Positions 27,147 to 34,014 are shown, counted from the stretch's first letter. The stretch is DNA of 64,000 nucleotides from Chryseobacterium aquifrigidense (GCF_006716485.1 NZ_VFPD01000002.1:62001-126000); one strand, 5' to 3'. The notes: generated from the sequence alone by a model not told the origin. Numbers and translations are program-made.

Positions 27147-27188
27147 AAATAAATAAAAAGAGAATGTGCATTCTCTTTTTATTTATTT
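27147..27188. terminator. Strong hairpin between precursor pair and LanM-like gene
   Basis: Perfect inverted repeat with 20-bp arms (AAATAAATAAAAAGAGAATG and its complement) around 2 bp. On the minus strand the GC part AGAGAATG/CATTCTCT is followed by TTTTTATTTATTT, a good rho-independent terminator; it works in both directions. It lies after the stop of the precursor at 27211 and before the LanM-like ATG at 27030. It would let precursor RNA be abundant while limiting read-through into the enzyme gene. Confidence 0.8.
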
Positions 27189-27210
27189 GTTCAGTTTTAC
27201 ATGAAAAATA

Positions 27211-27585
27211 CTATCCGATTGTAGTTCCAGTATCTTCAGTCAAACCGTTTCCAAAGCAGCTTAAGAACTGGCAGCTTCCGATTGGAACTGTTTTACCACC
27301 TGCAACCATTCCTAATTCTTCTTCTGATAATTCAAATTCTTCAATATCACCTCCAAATAGAGCATATGAAAGATATGATAGGTTGATGTAGTAAGTATCA
27401 TTGTCTACTTGATCTACAACTACGATTTTTTTGTTCCCTCCAAGAGTAAAATCTGAATGAAGTTCTTTAATTGCCTCAACAGGGTTGTTTACTAATCTTG
27501 CTTTGTAATCTGCATCGTTTAAAGCTTTAAACATTACTTCTCTAACTAGTTCTTTTTTCTCTTCTGAGATTGCTTGATAACTCAT
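27211..27585 (-). CDS. NHLP-type RiPP precursor peptide, copy 1
   Basis: A 124-residue precursor. The leader (~1-97) has the nitrile-hydratase-like pattern MFKALNDADYKARLVNNP, EAIKELHSDF, KKIVVVDQVDNDTYYINLSY, and ends FELSEEELGMVAGG, the cleavage site for the C39 peptidase-transporter. The 27-residue core begins KTVPIGSCQFLSCFG and ends NGLTEDTGTTIG. It has two Ser-Cys pairs and several Thr that the LanM-like dehydratase could use. It is one of a tandem pair with the gene at 27647, 61 bp upstream; leaders are nearly identical and cores differ only at the C-terminus. Confidence 0.9.
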   Translation of the reverse strand: MSYQAISEEKKELVREVMFKALNDADYKARLVNNPVEAIKELHSDFTLGGNKKIVVVDQVDNDTYYINLSYLSYALFGGDIEEFELSEEELGMVAGGKTVPIGSCQFLSCFGNGLTEDTGTTIG

Positions 27586-27646
27586 AATTTTTGATTTTTT
27601 AAATGTTAATATTAATTTTTTTGATTATTTATTTATTGTGTCTAGA

Positions 27647-28018
27647 TTATACTATTTCTGCGGATGGTTCAGTGATACTACCTCCAAAACAGCTTAAGAA
27701 CTGGCAACTTCCGATTGGAACTGTTTTACCACCTGCAACCATTCCTAATTCTTCTTCTGATAATTCAAACTCTTCAATGTCTCCTCCAAATAAAGCAAAT
27801 GAAAGATATGATAGGTTGATGTAGTAGGTATCATTATCTACCTGGTCTACAACAGCGATTTTTTTGTTTCCTCCAAGAGTAAAGTCCGGGTGCAATTCTT
27901 TGATTGCCTCAATAGGGTTACTTACTAATCTTGCTTTATAAGCTGCATCATTTAAAGCTTTGAACATAACGTCTCTAACTAGTTCTTTTTTCTCTTCCGA
28001 GATGGCTTGATAACTCAT
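27647..28018 (-). CDS. NHLP-type RiPP precursor peptide, copy 2
   Basis: A 123-residue paralogue of the next gene. The leader differs at only a handful of positions and also ends in MVAGG. The 26-residue core has the same start, KTVPIGSCQFLSCFG, and a different end, GSITEPSAEIV. It leads the pair: no TAnnTTTG box is obvious in the 134 bp upstream, so the promoter is uncertain. The conserved part GSCQFLSC probably holds the modified residues, while the tails vary. Confidence 0.9.
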   Translation of the reverse strand: MSYQAISEEKKELVRDVMFKALNDAAYKARLVSNPIEAIKELHPDFTLGGNKKIAVVDQVDNDTYYINLSYLSFALFGGDIEEFELSEEELGMVAGGKTVPIGSCQFLSCFGGSITEPSAEIV

Positions 28019-28152
28019 AATTTAAATTTTTAAGTTTTAATGTTTATTTTATTTTTATAATCTTTATTTTAGGTGCATACTGCTCCGGAGAAAGCTTTTC
28101 CAAGCGCCTTCCAGACAACAATTATGACTTATATGATAGGTGATTCTTTTAG

Positions 28153-29127
28153 TTAAAAACTAAAGAGATATCTTTTAATAATCCCCCGGGAGTTTGTTTC
28201 CATGGATAGGAATAAACTAGAGAAAAGGGGCTTAAGGATGGAGAGATATTTTGATTCTATGGCTTTATCTTTCCATTTATTAATTTGTACTTCATCAAAC
28301 TTTTGGAATGAGTAAAGGGAAAATTTCATATCAAAGAATTGTAATATCAGTTGTATCTCCGGATCTTTTATTTTGTTTCCTTTAATTCCGGCAAATGCTA
28401 ATGAAAAAAGCCTTTGTTCGTCTTCATTATTTTTCGTCAAGGTGATAATCGCTTTTATAACGATAGCTACCGTTTGACAGACATTAATCACCTCACTTTC
28501 TTTTTCAATGTTAAAATTATTTGTCCAATGACCTACAGTGTAGTCAAATTTGTCTCCATCAATTAAATATTTTAACATATCATTACACAGGCTGCATGCG
28601 CGATCTACTTCATTAAATAAGAGATGGGTCTTGATTATATTTTGTATCTGCAGGGTTTTATGTGTAAATAATTCAGGGTACTTTCCCAAAAGATAATCAT
28701 CATTTTGAATAGCTAAATGAGAGTAGTGAACTGATTTTTCATAATTATTCAATTTATAATGATAGAGTGCCATTATTGGATAATACCCCATTTGTAAAAT
28801 GGCCTTTTCATTCTCATTAAGGTCTAAGGTCGTTATACATTGATTTATCTTCGTACACGTCTCTTCGGATCTTATATCTTTTTTTTGTAATTCGATGGCT
28901 AGGTTGGAGAACAATAAAAATAATTCATTGGTTATCTCAACATTCTGTGTTCTTACCTCCTGGTCAATAAGTTCAGTTAATTTTTCTCTGGTTAATTTTT
29001 CCAATTTTAACAGTGGCATGTCTTCCTTTTGAAACATAATCTCGAGAAAACTATTTATTGTTTGCATAGAATACTTTGAATGTAATGGTCTTTCCAAAGT
29101 GTTTTCTAAATTCCGACTAACCATCAT
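28153..29127 (-). CDS. Unrecognised all-helical protein inside the RiPP locus
   Basis: The 324-residue protein has no signal peptide. It is Leu/Lys/Glu-rich and looks helical throughout, with a TPR-like repeat feel (MALYHYKLNNYEKSVHYSHL, then LLFNEVDRACSLCNDMLKYL). Residues 1-25 contain two possible starts (MM). It lies between the Gly-Gly precursor at 29235 and the precursor pair at 28018, same strand. Its stop overlaps an inverted repeat (TTTAGTT / AACTAAA, ~28146-28166). It could be a leader-binding or regulatory protein, possibly related to helical peptide-pheromone receptors, but no helix-turn-helix is visible. Function unknown. Confidence 0.7.
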   Translation of the reverse strand: MMVSRNLENTLERPLHSKYSMQTINSFLEIMFQKEDMPLLKLEKLTREKLTELIDQEVRTQNVEITNELFLLFSNLAIELQKKDIRSEETCTKINQCITTLDLNENEKAILQMGYYPIMALYHYKLNNYEKSVHYSHLAIQNDDYLLGKYPELFTHKTLQIQNIIKTHLLFNEVDRACSLCNDMLKYLIDGDKFDYTVGHWTNNFNIEKESEVINVCQTVAIVIKAIITLTKNNEDEQRLFSLAFAGIKGNKIKDPEIQLILQFFDMKFSLYSFQKFDEVQINKWKDKAIESKYLSILKPLFSSLFLSMETNSRGIIKRYLFSF

Positions 29128-29186
29128 ACTATTAAAATTACATGTTAAAATTATTTTTAAGTTCTCACTGTTATTTATTCTGAGCA

Positions 29187-29225
29187 GTCATGGACTAACA
29201 ATTTTCTTGTTCCCTACTCCATGAC
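29187..29225 (-). terminator. Inverted repeat after the third precursor gene
   Basis: GTCATGGA (29187-29194) and TCCATGAC (29218-29225) with an inner AACAA/TTGTT pairing. It follows the precursor stop at 29235 but lacks a clear T-run, so it may be an RNA-stabilising hairpin rather than a terminator. Confidence 0.45.
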
Positions 29226-29234
29226 ATTGCTTTT

Positions 29235-29561
29235 TTATATTTTAATACAATTTTTAAAAGCCGGGAATAAAGAATCTGTTAAATCTTTCCAAATCATTTG
29301 TCCTCCTCCCGCAATTATTTCCAGCTGTTCTTCTGTCAGTTCCGTATTTTCCAGCTCAGGCTCTGCCGGTATATTCAGATACACTTTAGATTTATCCGTC
29401 TGATCAACAACAACCAGCTCTTTTCCCTCAGGCAAAACCACTACTACACCTGTCAGTTTTTCTATTGCTTCTATCGGGCTTGAAAGTAGTTCTTTTCTAA
29501 ATCCCGCATCTTCCCAAGCTTTAGATATGACTGCCTGTATAATTTGTTCTTTTTTGTCTTC
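29235..29561 (-). CDS. NHLP-type RiPP precursor peptide, copy 3
   Basis: A 108-residue precursor from the ATG at 29561 (MEDKKEQIIQAVISKAWEDA). An upstream in-frame ATG at 29621 would add 20 residues read from the repeat region and does not fit the other leaders. The leader pattern is AWEDAGFRKELLSSPIEAIE, VVVLPEGKELVVVDQTDKS and VYLNIP, ending ELTEEQLEIIAGG. The 22-residue core GQMIWKDLTDSLFPAFKNC ends IKI, with one Cys, one Ser and one Thr. It has a different core from the tandem pair, so the exporter and dehydratase may serve several products. Its upstream region is the tandem-repeat block 29588-30134. Confidence 0.88.
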   Translation of the reverse strand, partial: EDKKEQIIQAVISKAWEDAGFRKELLSSPIEAIEKLTGVVVVLPEGKELVVVDQTDKSKVYLNIPAEPELENTELTEEQLEIIAGGGQMIWKDLTDSLFPAFKNCIKI

Positions 29562-29587
29562 CATAACATTGCCATTTTGTTGATGTA

Positions 29588-30134
29588 AAGGTAAAACGCT
29601 TTCTTTGTATAGATTTGCCAAGTTTTACTTCAAAACTGTCAGCTTTATTTCTTTTTGTCAATTATCTTTTTTAACGTCTGCTCCTGACAACTTTCATTTT
29701 AATAAGGTAAAAGTAGAAAGTATTTTTTCTATAAATTTGCCAAGTTTTGCTTTAAAACTGTCAGCTTTATTTCTTTTCCCTCAGTTATCATTTTTCAGCA
29801 TCTGCTCCTGATAACTTTCATTTTAATAAGGTAAAAGTAGAAAGTATTTTTTCTATAAATTTGCCAAGTTTTGCTTTAAAACTGTCAGCTTTATTTCTTT
29901 TCCTTCAGTTATCATTTTTCAGCATCTGCTCCTGATAACTTTCATTTTCAATAAGGTAAAAGTAGAAAATATTTTTTCTATAAATTGGCCAGCTTTTGCT
30001 TCAAAACTGTCAGCTTTATTTCTTTTCCTTCAGCTATCATTTTTCAGCATCTGTTCCTGATAACTTTCATTTTCAATAAGGTAAAAGTAGAAAGTATTTT
30101 TTCTATAAATTGGCCAGCTTTTGCTTCAAAACTG
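29588..30134. repeat. Four-and-a-half tandem repeats of 122-125 bp upstream of a precursor gene
   Basis: Full units begin at 29639, 29761, 29885 and 30010 (lengths 122, 124, 125, 125), preceded by a half unit 29588-29638 that touches the precursor's 5' region. Units are ~90% alike. Each later unit holds a dyad AGTTATCA / TGATAACT around CAGCATCTGCTCC. Unit lengths are not multiples of three, and both strands carry frame breaks, so this is not coding. It fills the whole gap between the adenylate cyclase stop and the precursor start. It is not CRISPR: there are no spacers. Confidence 0.9.
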
Positions 30135-30151
30135 TCAATAATTAATGTTTA

Positions 30152-32110
30152 CTACATTCTTTCTGAATTGGCTTCTACAAAGTACATCTTAAGCTCTCCC
30201 TTTCCCTTTGCCTGGATATTTCCACGGTATTCAAAAACGAAGCAGTCTTCATTTTTAATAAGATGATAAAGGGATTCACTTATATTTACTTTTCCCACCA
30301 TCCCATTACTTTCTATTCTGCTTGCTGTATTTACAGTATCTCCCCACACATCGTATTGAAATTTTTTCACGCCGACAATTCCTGCGACAATAGGTCCTGC
30401 ATGAATTCCCAATCGCATTTCAAAAGCAGGCTTATTGGTTTGTACATTTACATTTTTTCGCTCTGCCATAAACCCCTGCATTTCAAGCCCGGCTAAAACA
30501 ATATTCTTTAATGAATTCTGATCGGGTTTCGGAATTCCTCCCGCAGCCATATAGGAATCCCCTATCGTTTTTATTTTTTCAATTTGATATTTTTCAGAAA
30601 TAAGATCAAAGGCTTTGAAGCACACATTAATTTCTTCTACCAGACTCTGCGGAGACATTCTTTCTGCAGTTTGTGTAAAGGATTTGAAATCTGTAAACAG
30701 AATGGACACCAAATTAAAATCTCTGGCATTTACACTTCCTTTTTGCTTGAGCTCTTCAGCAATTTCTTCCGGAAGAATATTCAGCAGAAGCTCTTCTGAA
30801 CGATCTTTCTCTACCCTTAGTGCTTCCCTGGATTTTCTTACAAAATTGAGTCTGCTCCATAAGCCTCCGGCTACAACAAGGATAAAGCACAAAGAGACGA
30901 TTACAATATTCCTTTGTTTTTCCTGCTCCTGTACCTCTTCCTTATGTTTTATCTGAATGGTATGTTCTCTCTTTACATAGGCAATACTATCCGTTAACTG
31001 CTGTTTCTGAAACTCCATATTCATCATTCGGTTGGAAGTTTCCTTAGAATTTAAACTATCTTCAAAAATATTTGATTTTTCATAATAGCTAAGAGCTCTC
31101 TTATCATCGTTCAGTTTTTTATAAGATTGATACAGACAGTCACACGCATCTTTTTTTAAGCTAAGAGATCCAATTTTTTGTGCAATTGCAAATCCCTTAT
31201 TACACAATTTTACCGCTTCATTATTTTTTCCCTGTTCTATATAAATATTACCGATGGCAATTTGAGAATCTCCTATATATTGCTGACTGTTCATCTCTTT
31301 TGCCAACTGCAATGTATTGTTGAAGTAGGCCAGAGCATTAGAATAGTCCAGCTTTTTATAAAATAAAGTGCCAAGATTATTCAGAACTTCTATTTTGATC
31401 TGTTTATCATTTTGTTCGTTCGCAATGCTCAGGGCTTTGCTTAGATTTTTATATGCGAGATCAAAATCTTTCATCCTGACCTGAATAGATCCGGTTGAAT
31501 TTAAGTTCTGAGCAATAGCCTTTACATCATTCACTTTTTTATATACATCATATGCTCTTTTATAGTATTTCAAAGCGCTCGTATAATCTTCAAGCTTAGA
31601 ATAAATACCCCCGATATTTTGTGTGGTGATGGCTATTGTCTTCGGATCTTTAATTTCCCTCTGTATTTCCAGTACTTTCTGATAGCAGCTAAGAGCCTGA
31701 GGCAGTTTACCTAAGTAATAATAAGTTCCGCCCATGTTATTGGTTACCGAAGATATTCCTAATTTATATCCGGATTTTTTATATTCAGCAATGCTTTTTT
31801 CAAAATAAGAAAGAGACTGAACATAATTTCCCTGAAGAGAGTAGGAAATCGCCAGATAACTGTAACAATCTCCTGCTTTTTTAAAATCTTTATTTTCGTA
31901 ATAACTCTCAAGGCTTTTATTAAAGTATATAACAGATTCCGCAAAATTGCCCGATTCCTGTTTCTTTATACCAATATTTAAAAGACTGTCTGCTTTGTTT
32001 TTACTAATTGTAGATTGATTCTCTTTTTTTATATGGGTCTGAGAAAAAGCCCTAGGGTGATTTCCGATAAATAAAAAACAAAAAAACAATATGTATTTAT
32101 AATTTATCAT
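30152..32110 (-). CDS. TPR-containing membrane adenylate cyclase (class III)
   Basis: The 652-residue protein has a signal sequence (KYILFFCFLFIGNHPRAFS), a periplasmic array of ~7 tetratricopeptide repeats (~35-350), a short coiled coil, one membrane helix (~400-420, IVIVSLCFILVVAGGLW), and a cytoplasmic class III cyclase domain (~450-640). Catalytic features are intact: metal Asp in VSILFTDFKSFT, second Asp in EKIKTIGDSYMAAGG, and the transition-state Asn/Arg in VWGDTVNTASRIES. Lys before TIGD and Asp-Thr in WGDT favour ATP as substrate. It should make cAMP in response to a periplasmic signal read by the TPRs. It is flanked by precursor genes on both sides, so it may belong to the RiPP locus, though such cyclases are common elsewhere too. 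Confidence 0.9.
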   Translation of the reverse strand: MINYKYILFFCFLFIGNHPRAFSQTHIKKENQSTISKNKADSLLNIGIKKQESGNFAESVIYFNKSLESYYENKDFKKAGDCYSYLAISYSLQGNYVQSLSYFEKSIAEYKKSGYKLGISSVTNNMGGTYYYLGKLPQALSCYQKVLEIQREIKDPKTIAITTQNIGGIYSKLEDYTSALKYYKRAYDVYKKVNDVKAIAQNLNSTGSIQVRMKDFDLAYKNLSKALSIANEQNDKQIKIEVLNNLGTLFYKKLDYSNALAYFNNTLQLAKEMNSQQYIGDSQIAIGNIYIEQGKNNEAVKLCNKGFAIAQKIGSLSLKKDACDCLYQSYKKLNDDKRALSYYEKSNIFEDSLNSKETSNRMMNMEFQKQQLTDSIAYVKREHTIQIKHKEEVQEQEKQRNIVIVSLCFILVVAGGLWSRLNFVRKSREALRVEKDRSEELLLNILPEEIAEELKQKGSVNARDFNLVSILFTDFKSFTQTAERMSPQSLVEEINVCFKAFDLISEKYQIEKIKTIGDSYMAAGGIPKPDQNSLKNIVLAGLEMQGFMAERKNVNVQTNKPAFEMRLGIHAGPIVAGIVGVKKFQYDVWGDTVNTASRIESNGMVGKVNISESLYHLIKNEDCFVFEYRGNIQAKGKGELKMYFVEANSERM

Positions 32111-32192
32111 AACGAAAAGGGTTTATAATATTGGGTATAAATTTAGAATAGCGTATATCAAATGAATCTCAGACAACGTTTTCTGATCCATT

Positions 32193-32240
32193 TAAAAAAA
32201 AATCGTATATAATTCTTGAGAACAGGAATTATACACGATT
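32193..32240 (-). terminator. Rho-independent terminator after the fourth precursor gene
   Basis: On the minus strand AATCGTGTATAATTC pairs with GAATTATATACGATT (15 bp, one wobble) around a 10-base loop and is followed by nine T. It separates the precursor (stop 32258) from the cyclase gene (start 32110). Confidence 0.85.
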
Positions 32241-32257
32241 TACAGAACTTTTACAAT

Positions 32258-32593
32258 CTACCCTCCACCAAAAATGCTGCCATCAGAATTAACTGGTTTA
32301 ATGTAGATAGGCGGGTCTCCCTCATTTGCTCCACCGGATATGATATCCAACTGTTCCTCATCTAATTCCATATCGTCCATATCCAGCTCTGCCGGAATAT
32401 TTACAAAAATGGTAGAAGAGTCTGTTTGATCCACAAATGCAAGATTCTTTCCTGCAGGCAAATTAATAGGACTTCCCAAAAAATTCTCCATAGTAGCTAC
32501 CGGATTCTGGATTAAACTGTTTTTAAAAACAGGATCTTTCCATGCTTTTTTTACAACAGACTGTAAAATTTCCTCGTCTTTGGTTAAATTCAT
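32258..32593 (-). CDS. NHLP-type RiPP precursor peptide, copy 4
   Basis: A 111-residue precursor. The leader has VVKKAWKDPVFKNSLIQNP, FLGSPINLPAGKNLAFVDQT and TIFVNIPAELDMDDMELDEE, and ends QLDIISGG. The 23-residue core begins ANEGDPPIYIKPV and ends NSDGSIFGGG, with two Ser and no Cys. Without Cys it cannot form lanthionine rings, so dehydration alone, another modification, or an ECD-unmodified peptide is expected. It is monocistronic by the terminator at 32193. The 192 bp between its start and the tRNA array carry the array's terminator and nothing else recognised. Confidence 0.88.
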   Translation of the reverse strand: MNLTKDEEILQSVVKKAWKDPVFKNSLIQNPVATMENFLGSPINLPAGKNLAFVDQTDSSTIFVNIPAELDMDDMELDEEQLDIISGGANEGDPPIYIKPVNSDGSIFGGG

Positions 32594-32750
32594 AATTTTT
32601 TTTTTATTGTTAAACGGTATCTGTTCTAATATGGCATGGTAAATTTATTTTGTTTTCAATTGACAGAACTGACAAAAATGCCGACAAAAAAAAAGAGAAT
32701 ATGAGAAAATATTTTTTGAAAATGTTGAAATAGAAATTTAACGGAAATAA

Positions 32751-32784
32751 AAAAGCCCTCCGTAATACATTACAGAGGGCTTTT
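32751..32784 (-). terminator. Terminator of the tRNA array
   Basis: On the minus strand AAAAGCCCTCTGTAA pairs with TTACGGAGGGCTTTT directly after the last tRNA-Leu, followed by more T. A diverged copy is at 33112-33145. Confidence 0.85.
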
Positions 32785-32785
32785 G

Positions 32786-32869
32786 TACCCCAGACGGGAC
32801 TTGAACCCGTACGTCCTTGCGGACACAGGATTTTAAGTCCTGCGTGTCTACCAGTTCCACCACCAGGGC
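32786..32869 (-). tRNA. tRNA-Leu (UAA), copy 2
   Basis: An 84-nt type II tRNA with long variable arm. The anticodon loop CTTAAAA gives UAA; the T-arm GGGTTCAAGTCCC is standard; the acceptor GCCCTGG pairs with CTGGGGT using wobbles. CCA is not encoded. Identical to 33147-33230. Confidence 0.95.
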
Positions 32870-32877
32870 ATGGTGTG

Positions 32878-32941
32878 GGCAAAAAAAAAGATTCGAACCA
32901 GGGGTTCCAACCTTCTTAATGATTCTAAAAAGAATTTAGAA
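32878..32941 (-). pseudogene. Decayed tRNA-Gly remnant in the duplicated tRNA array
   Basis: The spacer between the second Leu(UAG) and Leu(UAA) genes keeps fragments aligned with the intact tRNA-Gly at 33240-33312. It has GCAAAAA at one end, GATTCGAACC of the T-arm and CCAACCTT of the anticodon arm, then decays into an A/T-rich stretch before the shared ATAGTG boundary. It cannot fold as a tRNA. Confidence 0.7.
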
Positions 32942-32944
32942 TAG

Positions 32945-33026
32945 TGCGGATGAAGGGACTCGAACCCCCACGCCTCACGGCACCAGATCCTAAGTCTGGC
33001 GTGGCTACCAATTACACCACATCCGC
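32945..33026 (-). tRNA. tRNA-Leu (UAG), copy 2
   Basis: An 82-nt type II tRNA. The anticodon loop CTTAGGA gives UAG; the acceptor GCGGATG/CATCCGC is perfectly paired with discriminator A; the T-loop TTCGAGT is standard. Identical to 33317-33398. Confidence 0.95.
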
Positions 33027-33111
33027 TGGTTTTGCTGATCTGAATACTCAGATTCAACCTGATTTCTTACAAATATAAGATTTTTATTTAAAGAACACTC
33101 TCTATTAAAAC

Positions 33112-33145
33112 AAAAAACCCTCCGTAAGATATTACAGAGGGTCTT
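33112..33145 (-). terminator. Diverged internal copy of the tRNA terminator
   Basis: CCCTCCGTAA / TTACAGAGGG stem after the first tRNA-Leu(UAA), with a weaker T-run than at 32751. It marks the end of the first duplication unit and may be partly read through. Confidence 0.6.
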
Positions 33146-33146
33146 G

Positions 33147-33230
33147 TACCCCAGACGGGACTTGAACCCGTACGTCCTTGCGGACACAGGATTTTAAGTC
33201 CTGCGTGTCTACCAGTTCCACCACCAGGGC
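33147..33230 (-). tRNA. tRNA-Leu (UAA), copy 1
   Basis: Same 84-nt sequence as 32786-32869. It is the third gene transcribed in the array, after Leu(UAG) and Gly(GCC). Confidence 0.95.
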
Positions 33231-33239
33231 ATGGTGTGG

Positions 33240-33312
33240 AGCGAAAAACGGGATTCGAACCCGCGACCCCAACCTTGGCAAGGTTGTGCTCTACCAGCTG
33301 AGCTATTTTCGC
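33240..33312 (-). tRNA. tRNA-Gly (GCC)
   Basis: 73 nt. The acceptor GCGAAAA pairs with TTTTCGC, the D-arm is GCTCAGCTGGTAGAGC, the anticodon loop TTGCCAA gives GCC, and the T-arm GGGTTCGAATCCC is standard. The discriminator is U, as usual for glycine tRNAs; CCA is not encoded. Confidence 0.95.
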
Positions 33313-33316
33313 ATAG

Positions 33317-33398
33317 TGCGGATGAAGGGACTCGAACCCCCACGCCTCACGGCACCAGATCCTAAGTCTGGCGTGGCTACCAATTACACCACATCCGC
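33317..33398 (-). tRNA. tRNA-Leu (UAG), copy 1
   Basis: First gene of the array, 51 bp downstream of the promoter -7 box. Identical to 32945-33026; anticodon UAG. Confidence 0.95.
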
Positions 33399-33448
33399 TG
33401 GTTTTTTATATTGTAAGTTTTAAAGAGCTTGCTTCGTTTTTGTGAGTG

Positions 33449-33479
33449 CAAATATAGGACAATTTCCTTTACCACCAAA
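33449..33479 (-). promoter_or_regulatory. Promoter of the tRNA array
   Basis: On the minus strand TTTG (33476-33479), a 19-bp spacer and TATATTTG (33449-33456) form a consensus Bacteroidota promoter directed at the first tRNA-Leu. Confidence 0.8.
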
Positions 33480-33576
33480 CTTTTCAGGAAAAAAAAATAA
33501 AATTTCCATATTTTTTTTTCATGCCTTCTTTTATTACATTTCATTTTCATACTTTTACATCGTTAATATTTACGAT

Positions 33577-33954
33577 ATGGAATTACAAGGAACGGTAAAG
33601 AAACTTTTTGATGCTCAAACATTTGCGAGCGGGTTTCAAAAAAGAGAAATGGTTATTTTGACCCAGGAACAGTATCCACAGCCGATAAACATAGAATTTT
33701 TGTCTGATAAAATCAGTTTATTAGATAACCTTAAAGAAGGAGAAAACGTAAAAGTAGGAATCAACATCAGAGGTAGAGAATGGGTTTCTCCTCAGGGTGA
33801 AACTAAATACTTCAACTCTATTACCGGGTGGAGAGTAGAGAAAGTTTTTGATAATGCTTCAGAACCTACTCAGGCTATGCCTCAGCAATCTGCATCTCCG
33901 GTTTCTAATGAGAATCCGTTTGCTGGAGATGACGATGATGATTTACCTTTTTAA
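33577..33954 (+). CDS. DUF3127 protein, OB-fold ssDNA/RNA-binding type, with SSB-like acidic tail
   Basis: From ATG 33577 (MELQGTVKKLFDAQTF) this encodes 125 residues; earlier in-frame starts would read through AT-rich promoter DNA. Residues ~1-90 are a single beta-rich OB-like domain (REMVILTQEQYPQPINIEF, GENVKVGINIRGREW). A disordered Gln/Ser/Pro linker follows, ending in DDDDDLPF. The tail closely resembles the C-terminal tip of bacterial SSB (DDDIPF) that recruits DNA repair proteins. The family is of unknown function but is predicted to bind nucleic acid; the tail supports a role at single-stranded DNA. Confidence 0.85.
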   Translation: MELQGTVKKLFDAQTFASGFQKREMVILTQEQYPQPINIEFLSDKISLLDNLKEGENVKVGINIRGREWVSPQGETKYFNSITGWRVEKVFDNASEPTQAMPQQSASPVSNENPFAGDDDDDLPF

Positions 33955-33976
33955 TTAGAGAATAAAGATCAAATAT

Positions 33977-34008
33977 AAATCCTGCTTTTTGAAGTAGGAT
34001 TTTTTTTC
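33977..34008 (+). terminator. Terminator after the DUF3127 gene
   Basis: AAATCCTGC / GTAGGATTT stem (one mismatch) followed by eight T, just before the aat start codon. Confidence 0.75.
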
Positions 34009-34014
34009 TAAAAA

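Noticed and set aside
29588..30134. CRISPR array
   Set aside because: Units of ~124 bp are joined without unique spacers and no cas genes are near.
29605..30266. Plus-strand open frames across the tandem repeats
   Set aside because: They repeat the same low-complexity Phe/Ser-rich text only because the DNA repeats. Unit lengths of 122-125 bp change the frame, and no start region is present.
11371..32593. LanC-like cyclase elsewhere in the locus
   Set aside because: None of the proteins shows the Cys-Gly, Cys-His-Gly zinc motifs of LanC; the helical orphan and HExxH proteins do not match.
32610..33423. Open frames running through the tRNA array
   Set aside because: They are translations of tRNA genes and terminators, not proteins.
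32600..33600. Genomic-island integration at the tRNA array
   Set aside because: No integrase, excisionase or att-like direct repeat was seen. The array duplication explains the repeated sequence.
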